Source of the DNA: an uncultured Chlorobiaceae bacterium
Lineage (GTDB): Bacteria; Bacteroidota; Chlorobiia; Chlorobiales; Chlorobiaceae
NCBI GenBank assembly: GCA_903917955.1
Contig: CAIXCO010000117.1
Coordinates: forward strand, 1 to 11,705
Length of the DNA stretch: 11,705 nt
Direction of reading: 5' to 3'
The position numbers and the translations under genes are program-made. Shown piece by piece: positions 6,447-11,705 of the stretch (position 1 is its first letter; the number at the start of each line of letters is the position of its first letter). A model generated the notes under the pieces. It was not told the DNA's origin and made no database searches. It saw only the letters and a program-made list of their open reading frames with translations.

Positions 6447-7487
6447 ATGCAAAAGAGAGAATCGCAACAAAACCTGGGTGCAGAAACCCAGGTAAAGGTG
6501 CTTGAGGAGAGAAGCTGCGGCATTCTGCCTTTCAGCAAAAAAGTTGACGAGAGTGGAGCCGCACCCCTTTTTGCAACAGGTATCGATATCCTGCAAATCA
6601 ACATAGGCTACACCTGCAATCTTCTCTGTCGTCACTGTCATGTCAATGCCGGACCGGAGCGCAAGGAGATGATGAGTCGCGAGACAATGCTGGAGTGTAT
6701 TGAGTCGCTCACAGCAGGAAGCATAACAACCGTCGATATTACCGGTGGAGCACCGGAAATGCATCCAGAACTCCGCTGGTTCATTGAACGTATAAGAGCC
6801 AAAGCGCCTGATATCAAAATTCTTGTACGTTCAAACCTCACCCTGTTAACAGGAAACGAAAAATACTGCGATTTGGCGAAATTCTTCAAGGAGCAGCGGG
6901 TTACTCTTATTGCCTCACTTCCCTGCTACGTCAAAGCGGATGTTGATAACGTACGGGGAGCGGGTGTTTTTGACCAATCCATCCATACACTGCAACTGCT
7001 CAACAGCCTCGGCTATGGTAAAAAGGAGGGCAATCTTGAACTCAACCTGGTCTTCAACCCCGAAGGTACCTCTCTTCCGGGAGGGCAGCAGCAACTGGAG
7101 CAGGAGTACCGAAAACGACTTTTTGATGAGTACGGCATTCTCTTCAACCATCTCTATACCATCACCAATATGCCGATCAGCCGTTTTCTCAGCGATCTGC
7201 TTGAAAACGGCCACTACTCGGAATACATGACACTTCTGGCTGAAAACTTCAATCCCCTCGCCCTGCAGAACCTGATGTGCAAAACAACCCTTTCCGTAGG
7301 CTGGGATGGCACACTCTACGACTGTGATTTCAACCAGATGCTCCAGTTGCCTCTGGCGAAGTCGGCACCGCAAAATATCAGCGCATTCAGCGTGGAGGCA
7401 CTCCGCAATCGGCGCATAATCGTCGGCCAGCACTGCTACGGATGTACGGCAGGAGCAGGTTCAAGCTGCCAGGGCTCTCTGTTGTGA
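6447..7487 (+). CDS. Radical SAM/Cys-rich protein, arsenosugar-biosynthesis ArsS-like (TIGR04167-type)
   Basis: A radical SAM enzyme with the cluster motif CNLLCRHC (CxxxCxxC, Cys57, 61 and 64) following INIGYT, and the SAM-contacting VDITGGAPE (96-104). The C-terminal third holds GWDGTLYDCDFNQML (285-299) and a Cys-rich end CYGCTAGAGSSCQG (Cys330, 333 and 341). That end is the hallmark of the ArsS-like family, whose members add the 5'-deoxyadenosyl group to dimethylarsenic during arsenosugar synthesis; some members use selenocysteine. No arsenic methyltransferase (ArsM) is in the window, so the true substrate is open. The start is uncertain: TTG 6429 extends the frame by 6 residues, with AGGA too close to it; ATG 6447 gives 346 residues and is preferred. 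Its TGA overlaps the GTG start of the next gene by 4 bp (GTGA), indicating translational coupling. Confidence 0.85.
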   Translation: MQKRESQQNLGAETQVKVLEERSCGILPFSKKVDESGAAPLFATGIDILQINIGYTCNLLCRHCHVNAGPERKEMMSRETMLECIESLTAGSITTVDITGGAPEMHPELRWFIERIRAKAPDIKILVRSNLTLLTGNEKYCDLAKFFKEQRVTLIASLPCYVKADVDNVRGAGVFDQSIHTLQLLNSLGYGKKEGNLELNLVFNPEGTSLPGGQQQLEQEYRKRLFDEYGILFNHLYTITNMPISRFLSDLLENGHYSEYMTLLAENFNPLALQNLMCKTTLSVGWDGTLYDCDFNQMLQLPLAKSAPQNISAFSVEALRNRRIIVGQHCYGCTAGAGSSCQGSLL

Positions 7488-8092
7488 ACAACCATCGACT
7501 CCTCATTATTTTTACCAAAAACCCGGAGGCGGGGCAAGTCAAAACACGCCTGGCTCATTCGATTGGAGAGGAGAAGGCGCTTGAGGTCTACGAAATCCTC
7601 AGAAGCCATACCGCCAGGGAAACAGAGGGAGTTGACGCAGAACGGATCATCTCTTACTCTCGCTTTATCCCCACCTCCGACCTCTTCCTTACCGACAGCT
7701 TCACTCCACAGCTCCAGAGAGGAGATGATTTGGGAGAACGCATGTTTCATGCCATAGAGGAGGGATTTGAAAGCGGCTTTCGCCACATTGTGCTTATCGG
7801 AACAGATTGCTACGAGCTGAGACGCGAAGTCCTCAATGAGGCATTCTCTGCCCTGGAGCAATATGATGCGGTAATCGGCCCAGCCACCGATGGAGGATTT
7901 TACCTGATAGGCCTTAACAAACTTTTCCCTGATCTCTTTCTTGACCGGCAGTGGAGCACCCCGGAGGTTTTAAAAGAAACTGCCACAAAACTTCAGCAAC
8001 ACTCCATAGAGTACAAGCTGCTCACAGAACTTTCGGATATTGATACCTTTGACGATCTGAAAAAAAGCACATTATGGCCACACCAACCATAA
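7484..8092 (+). CDS. DUF2064 / TIGR04282-type glycosyltransferase (arsenosugar-cluster family)
   Basis: A 202-residue nucleotide-sugar-transferase-like protein of the GT-A fold. The N-terminal LLIIFTKNPEAGQVKTRLA (6-24) is the family's nucleotide-binding strand and loop. LGERMFHA (83-90), VLIGTDCYEL (103-112) with the metal-site-like Asp, and GPATDGGFYLIG (132-143) are its other signatures. The frame is open back to an ATG at 7442, but those 14 residues lie inside the upstream radical SAM gene. GTG 7484 is preferred because it forms a GTGA overlap with the upstream stop and has AGGG 9 nt ahead. It overlaps the next glycosyltransferase gene by 19 bp. Family naming as arsenosugar biosynthesis rests on gene neighbourhood, so donor and acceptor are unknown. 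Confidence 0.87.
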   Translation: MNNHRLLIIFTKNPEAGQVKTRLAHSIGEEKALEVYEILRSHTARETEGVDAERIISYSRFIPTSDLFLTDSFTPQLQRGDDLGERMFHAIEEGFESGFRHIVLIGTDCYELRREVLNEAFSALEQYDAVIGPATDGGFYLIGLNKLFPDLFLDRQWSTPEVLKETATKLQQHSIEYKLLTELSDIDTFDDLKKSTLWPHQP

Positions 8093-8766
8093 GCATCATC
8101 ATGCCGACCTGTAACGAGGAGGCCATTATTGCCCGCTCGCTTCATGCACTCTTTGCCATCACTGAAAAGTCGGAGGGGATTGAAATCATTGTCAGTGATG
8201 CAAGTAGTGACAGCACGCCCGATATCCTCTCCAGCTTTCCGGTAAGCGTCTGCCACAGTGCAAAGGGACGCGCCACACAGATGAACTGCGCCGCCCGTAT
8301 GGCTAAGGGTGATCTCCTCTATTTTCTCCATGCCGACAGCGTGCCGCCCGAAACCTTTGTCGATGATATCCGTTCGGCTGCGGCCACAGGGAAAAAAGCC
8401 GGATGCTTCAGGATGAGTTTTGATGACACCCATCCGCTCATGACGCTCTTTGGATGGTTTACACAGTTTCCTCTACTGATCTGCCGGGGAGGAGATCAGT
8501 CGCTTTTTATCGACAAAGCGCTCTTTGGCAGAATCGGAGGGTTTGACGAAACGAAGCTCATCATGGAAGATTACGATATCATCACCCGCATTGAGCAACG
8601 GGAAGAGTTTCATATCCTCGAAACAGAGGTCACGACATCAGCCCGGAAATACTACCGTAACGGCATCATACCCCTCCAGATGAGCTTCGGAACCATACAC
8701 CTCATGTATGCCCTTGGATTTGACCAGGAGACCCTTCTCCGATTCTACAGGGAACATATTACCTGA
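8074..8766 (+). CDS. Family 2 glycosyltransferase, TIGR04283-type
   Basis: A 230-residue GT-A glycosyltransferase. TISIIMPTCNEE (5-16) is the standard GT2 opening, EIIVSDASSDST (37-48) the nucleotide-binding part, and AKGRATQMNCAARMAKGDLLYFLHADSVPP (63-92) contains the DxD-like metal site (HADS, 86-89). GGDQSLFI (139-146), GGFDE (155-159) and MEDYDIITR (164-172) are the acceptor-side and catalytic-base regions. No transmembrane anchor is obvious, although residues 202-215 are moderately hydrophobic. It starts 19 bp inside the preceding gene without a clear Shine-Dalgarno, which suggests coupled translation. It is last in the crtQ operon; its stop codon is part of a strong hairpin. Known chlorobactene glucosyltransferases of green sulfur bacteria belong elsewhere, so a direct role in carotenoid glycosylation is only a possibility. 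Confidence 0.88.
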   Translation: MATPTISIIMPTCNEEAIIARSLHALFAITEKSEGIEIIVSDASSDSTPDILSSFPVSVCHSAKGRATQMNCAARMAKGDLLYFLHADSVPPETFVDDIRSAAATGKKAGCFRMSFDDTHPLMTLFGWFTQFPLLICRGGDQSLFIDKALFGRIGGFDETKLIMEDYDIITRIEQREEFHILETEVTTSARKYYRNGIIPLQMSFGTIHLMYALGFDQETLLRFYREHIT

Positions 8767-8794
8767 GGGGAAGGGGAAAACCCCCAGCCCCTCA
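8764..8794 (+). terminator. Strong GC-rich hairpin on the stop codon of the crtQ operon
   Basis: TGAGGGG (8764-8770) pairs with CCCCTCA (8788-8794), and GGGG (8773-8776) pairs with CCCC (8781-8784) around an AAAA loop; an AA/CAG internal loop separates the two stems. The TGA stop of the last operon gene is part of the outer stem. No T run follows on either strand, so it may be a Rho-assisted or mRNA-stabilising 3' end rather than a classic intrinsic terminator. It lies 49 bp from the end of the convergent protease gene. Confidence 0.6.
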
Positions 8795-8842
8795 AGCACA
8801 AATGGTGATGTTTACCTGAATGTGATGAACCCTGAAATTCCT

Positions 8843-10999
8843 TTATGCGATTTGTACCGCAAGCTCCGTGGAGTCCACTGTCGCTACGCCTGTCAGTTCA
8901 ACCGGATCGGCGACATCAAGTGATCCCAGAAGCGCCACATCATGCTCCATGTCAAAAAACGAGAGCGAAGCCGCCAACGGAGCGATCGGTGCAGTCCCGG
9001 CCACAGCAAGGAGACCAGCGGCCCCTACAGGCTGTGCGGTCGTCGTCAAGAGGTTTTCAAGCTGTCCGAGTGACCACGATGACGAGAAATCTTTTTGGGC
9101 CGATAACAGCAGGGCCGCAGCGCCAGCAACAAATGGCGTTGCCATTGATGTGCCGCTCATCACAACATATTGCCCGCCCATATAACTGCTGTAAATACTT
9201 ACCCCTGGAGCAATAACAAAATCGTAGGGAACGAGTGTCCCTGCGTCGTTGCTGAAAGTAGCAACAACGTTGCTGCTGTTGACTGCACCTACCGCTATAC
9301 CCCCTGCGGTTTTTGCGAGTATGGCCGGATAGGTTGGTGACGTTTGGCTGTCATTCCCTGATGCCATGCAGACGATCACACCATGATTGATGGCGTACGT
9401 TATAGCCGAGGAAAGTTCTTTTGATGCGGAACCATAAGCACCAAGAGAGAGGTTGATGACATCAGCCCCATTGTTCACCGCATACATAACTCCCGCAGCG
9501 ACACCCGTGAACGTGCCGCTTCCTGAAGAACTCAACACCTTGACAGGCATAATCGTGGCGTCATAGGCAACCCCTGTTACTCCATAGCCATTGTTCAGAC
9601 CGGCGATGATGCCGGAAACGTGGGTTCCATGACCGTTATCGTCTAACGCATAGCCGTCATTATTGACAAAATCATAGCCGTAAATGTCGTCCACGTAACC
9701 ATTGTTGTCGTCGTCAATGCCATTACCAGCAATTTCGAGTGTATTGGTCCAGATGTTCTGGCTGAGATCGGTGTGCTGGTAATCGACACCGGTATCAACG
9801 ACGGCCACAACAATACCCTTCCCGGTGTAACCAGCCAGCCATGCGTCAGGGGCCTGAATATCGTTCAATCCCCAATCTTTTGTGCCCCAACCGTCACCAT
9901 AGAGTGGGGAATCGCTGATGACATGGCCTGTCGCCTTTTCAAGCATGGTATCCACATTGAGCAGGCCATACCCAGAAGTTGCATTCCATGTGGTGCTGGT
10001 GGTGGACGAAAGCGTCGTGAAGTCGTAGGCGGACGACCCGGTAAAAAGGTTTCCGGCAAGATCCTTAACGGAGCCATTGGCAAATGTCACAAAGTAGTGA
10101 GTGCCGTTGGCAAGGGTATTGAGCGGATCGATCGTCAACGTGCTTCCCGAAAATGAGAGTCTCGAACTTGATGCTGCATCGAAGCTTTCGACAAGCGCTC
10201 CTGTAACCGAACCACTATGGATTTCGATAAGTCCGCTACCTGCCTTGACCGATTCGCTGAAGGTCAGGGTGATATTGGTGTTCAAGGAAGCATTGAGGCT
10301 GCCGTCAGCAGGAGTGAAACTTTTTACGGTTGGAGCAACCGTATCAAGAGCGACCGTTTTGAAGTCGTATGTTGAGGTGCCTGAATAGCTGTTCCCCGCA
10401 AGATCCTTGACAGTTCCACTTGCAAGAGATACGAAGTAACGGGTATTTCCTCCCAGATTGTTGAGCGGGTCAATCGTCAGCGTGCTTCCCGAAAAAAGCA
10501 GGCGAGTGCTGGACGCTGTATCGAATCTTTCGACAACAGCTCCCGTCGCAGAACCACTGTGAATTTCGATAAACCCTCGACCCGCCGTTACCGACTCACT
10601 GAAGTTCAGGGTGATGTTGGTGCTCAAGGAAGCATTGATGCTGCCATCTGCGGGACTGAAGCTTGTGACCTTGGGAGCTGTCGTATCCCTGATGATCCGA
10701 ATTGCTGCAGCCGACAAGTCGACTGCGCTGTCATCGAAGGCATGCCAATCCGCATTATTGTCTGCAAATCCTGGCGTGTCATTAAAAACGCCAACATCCG
10801 CGTTCCGAAAAAAAGAGTCCGATTCATTGAATGCCAACTGAGGATTGCCTGTGCTGACCGAAAAGGATTGCCCTGGCGCCAAGAGAGCTGCAAAAGAGAT
10901 GTGCTCTGCATCAATTGGTAACAAACCATCTATTGCGTCATTGCTAAGTTCAGGGGCTTTGATGCTCCCCTTGCCAGTAATCGAAGATATCTTCAGCAT
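8843..10999 (-). CDS. Subtilisin-like (S8) serine protease with two tandem Ig-like domains
   Basis: A 718-residue, probably secreted protease. Residues 1-104 are an unassigned N-terminal region without a signal peptide. Residues 105-215 and 219-329 are two Ig-like repeats of the SbsA/Big_5 kind (APxVxSFxPADGS... to ...VKDLAGN...YDF). The S8 catalytic domain spans about 375-660: Asp402 in VVDTGVD, His457 in NGHGTHVSG, oxyanion Asn549 in ASGND and Ser618 in SGTSMATPFVAG, so the triad is complete. A calcium-type insert GIDDDNNGYVDDIYGYDF (427-444) is common in this subfamily. The last about 60 residues are Ala/Val/Asp-rich and end in VQIA, which could be a type I secretion signal; this is inference. 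ATG 10999 has no good Shine-Dalgarno; a TATAAA lies about 15-20 bp upstream. It stands alone and converges on the crtQ operon. Confidence 0.92.
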   Translation of the reverse strand: MLKISSITGKGSIKAPELSNDAIDGLLPIDAEHISFAALLAPGQSFSVSTGNPQLAFNESDSFFRNADVGVFNDTPGFADNNADWHAFDDSAVDLSAAAIRIIRDTTAPKVTSFSPADGSINASLSTNITLNFSESVTAGRGFIEIHSGSATGAVVERFDTASSTRLLFSGSTLTIDPLNNLGGNTRYFVSLASGTVKDLAGNSYSGTSTYDFKTVALDTVAPTVKSFTPADGSLNASLNTNITLTFSESVKAGSGLIEIHSGSVTGALVESFDAASSSRLSFSGSTLTIDPLNTLANGTHYFVTFANGSVKDLAGNLFTGSSAYDFTTLSSTTSTTWNATSGYGLLNVDTMLEKATGHVISDSPLYGDGWGTKDWGLNDIQAPDAWLAGYTGKGIVVAVVDTGVDYQHTDLSQNIWTNTLEIAGNGIDDDNNGYVDDIYGYDFVNNDGYALDDNGHGTHVSGIIAGLNNGYGVTGVAYDATIMPVKVLSSSGSGTFTGVAAGVMYAVNNGADVINLSLGAYGSASKELSSAITYAINHGVIVCMASGNDSQTSPTYPAILAKTAGGIAVGAVNSSNVVATFSNDAGTLVPYDFVIAPGVSIYSSYMGGQYVVMSGTSMATPFVAGAAALLLSAQKDFSSSWSLGQLENLLTTTAQPVGAAGLLAVAGTAPIAPLAASLSFFDMEHDVALLGSLDVADPVELTGVATVDSTELAVQIA
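10014..10687 (-). repeat. Tandem repeat encoding two Ig-like domains in the protease
   Basis: Two 111-residue units (residues 105-215 and 219-329, offset 114 residues or 342 bp) align without gaps. By my manual count about 80 of 111 positions are identical. The DNA is similar too, for instance around the shared GSTLTIDPLN and VKDLAGN segments, which points to an internal duplication rather than two independent domains. Confidence 0.85.
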
Positions 11000-11110
11000 G
11001 GGTATGAGTACTATCGTTTATAAAAAGCACAATTTACTTTATTTAACTCTCAAGAGCCGTTTGCGGTTCCCTTAGGGAACACCTTTTGATTTATATTTTT
11101 CCATCCGTAC

Positions 11111-11198
11111 CTGCACAGTCACAGGGAATCGTTCATACGGCCCTCCCCCTCGGCGGCATTCCACCCAGAATTTTTTCAGGCCGTGTATGCAAGTGCAG
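11111..11198 (+). ncRNA. Possible structured RNA element (nested inverted repeats)
   Basis: An outer pair CTGCAC (11111-11116) / GTGCAG (11193-11198) encloses an inner pair CATACGGCC (11134-11142) / GGCCGTGTATG (11179-11189, with a 2-nt bulge). The same arms would also fold on the minus strand. I do not recognise a known riboswitch or housekeeping RNA in it. The direction is assigned as plus only because a plus-strand terminator follows at 11333-11370. Confidence 0.3.
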
Positions 11199-11332
11199 AA
11201 TTTGAGGAGTGCAAAAACATTTCACGCATCAAAAAAACTACTTTCCCGCATTCTTTACTTATATTGACTTTTGAGGATTCTGCCGTGGAGGTGTGGGGGG
11301 TTTTCGTATTTGTAGCCCGCTGAAAAGCGGAA

Positions 11333-11370
11333 CCATAGGTAAAATTACTGTACAACCTGTGGCTTTTTTT
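11333..11370 (+). terminator. Orphan intrinsic terminator upstream of the chlorosome-like gene
   Basis: CCATAGGT (11333-11340) pairs over 8 positions, with one U-G wobble, to ACCTGTGG (11355-11362) around a 14-nt loop and is followed by CTTTTTTT. It reads rightward, yet no rightward gene lies between the convergent protease and this point. So it should end a short unannotated transcript or act as an attenuator for the gene at 11499. Confidence 0.6.
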
Positions 11371-11421
11371 CTTCAGAAAGATCGTTTTAAATCATTATTA
11401 TAAAACCTTTTGAAGGCTTTT

Positions 11422-11451
11422 TTGCAAAAGAGTTCTTCATAGGTTTATATA
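11422..11451 (+). promoter_or_regulatory. Candidate promoter of the chlorosome-like gene
   Basis: TTGCAA (11422-11427) and TATATA (11446-11451) are 18 bp apart and would give a 5' untranslated region of about 40 nt before ATG 11499. It lies downstream of the orphan terminator, which would allow independent expression. The leader lacks a Shine-Dalgarno; it holds CTCCTTACC, which is of the opposite sense. Confidence 0.42.
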
Positions 11452-11498
11452 TTCCGAAAATTATTTATTACTCCTTACCCTTAATCCACCCAATAATT

Positions 11499-11705
11499 AT
11501 GGCAACAGAAGAAGTCAACAAACAGGCAGGTGCGCTTATACCGGGCGCCAAACAAGATCAGGACGCAACTGTCGGCAATGGCGATATCGCCCACATGATC
11601 GAAAGTGTGGGTTCCTTGATTGATTCGACTATTGAATCAGTGCAGGGAATGATAAGCTCGGTAAGTTCCGCAACCAGTCAAATTATTGACGGGGTTTCAT
11701 CGACC
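11499..11705 (+). CDS. Putative chlorosome envelope protein, N-terminal part (truncated by window end)
   Basis: Sixty-nine codons are visible from ATG 11499, with no stop before the window ends. A polar N-terminal segment of about 28 residues (MATEEVNKQAGALIPGAKQD...) is followed by a Ser/Ile/Val-rich amphipathic stretch with a heptad-like pattern (IESVGSLIDSTIESVQGMISSVSSATSQIIDGVSST). No signal peptide is seen. Small proteins with this composition (CsmB/F, CsmC/D and CsmH groups) coat the bacteriochlorophyll-filled chlorosomes of green sulfur bacteria, where they form the envelope monolayer. I judge the similarity by composition and pattern, so the family assignment is tentative; a phasin-like or other amphipathic coat protein is the alternative. 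The long structured leader and separate promoter suit a highly or conditionally expressed gene. Confidence 0.5.
   Translation, partial: MATEEVNKQAGALIPGAKQDQDATVGNGDIAHMIESVGSLIDSTIESVQGMISSVSSATSQIIDGVSST

Larger units (their letters stand above)
11000..11498. other. Structured 499-bp gene-free region between the protease and the chlorosome-like gene
   Basis: No protein gene of ordinary size fits here. From left to right it holds a TATAAA box reading left toward the protease (about 11017), a perfect 6-bp inverted repeat GTTCCC-TTA-GGGAAC (11066-11080), nested inverted repeats (11111-11198), a possible 12-codon leader ORF (11285-11323), an orphan plus-strand terminator (11333-11370) and a candidate promoter (11422-11451). 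A 26-codon ORF (ATG 11187, with AGG 6 nt before it) is also present but unconvincing. The combination suggests a small RNA or a regulated leader. Confidence 0.6.

Noticed and set aside
8868..9216. Plus-strand open frames opposite the protease gene
   Set aside because: They are shadows of the real S8 protease on the minus strand, which has a full catalytic triad; the products show no family features.
11187..11267. A 26-codon plus-strand ORF (ATG 11187) with AGG 6 nt upstream
   Set aside because: It starts within one arm of the inverted repeats and its product is a short Lys/Leu-rich peptide without any family resemblance. Support is too weak to list as a gene.
11000..11498. Known riboswitch, tRNA, CRISPR or IS element in the intergenic region
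   Set aside because: I looked for cobalamin, TPP and similar signature boxes, tRNA cloverleaf features, regular spaced repeats and transposase remnants, and found none.

Overview
The window most likely comes from a green sulfur bacterium (Chlorobiaceae). Four observations point there: a plant/cyanobacterial-type zeta-carotene desaturase (CrtQ family), a large type III glutamine synthetase, a truncated gene at the right edge whose product resembles small chlorosome envelope proteins, and about 50% GC with few strong ribosome-binding sites. The phylum-level call is an inference from gene families, not a database match.

Layout from left to right. (1) The 3' end of aroB (3-dehydroquinate synthase) reads rightward. 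It meets, tail to tail with a 17-bp overlap, a leftward pair: a small two-helix membrane protein followed by coaX (type III pantothenate kinase). (2) A good intrinsic terminator on the minus strand ends the next leftward unit, an Lrp/AsnC-type regulator followed by glnN (type III glutamine synthetase). glnN starts at TTG behind a full AAGGAGG Shine-Dalgarno. (3) A 421-bp intergenic region with a 20-bp near-palindrome and several hairpins separates the regulator from a rightward four-gene operon: crtQ, a radical SAM/Cys-rich protein of the ArsS type, a DUF2064/TIGR04282-type glycosyltransferase and a TIGR04283-type family-2 glycosyltransferase. The last three genes overlap or nearly overlap. 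The operon ends on a strong GC-rich hairpin. (4) A leftward 718-residue subtilisin-like protease carries two tandem Ig-like repeats and no visible signal peptide. (5) A 499-bp gene-free stretch holds nested inverted repeats, a possible 12-codon leader ORF and an orphan intrinsic terminator. It is followed by a candidate promoter and the start of the chlorosome-like gene, which is cut by the window end.

How the genes fit together: the Lrp-like regulator next to glnN suggests local control of ammonium assimilation. The crtQ operon joins a carotenoid desaturase to a radical SAM/glycosyltransferase set usually labelled arsenosugar biosynthesis, which hints at a modified lipid or sugar product. 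The least explained part of the window is the structured non-coding region at 11000-11498 upstream of the putative chlorosome gene; it could encode a small RNA or an attenuating leader.
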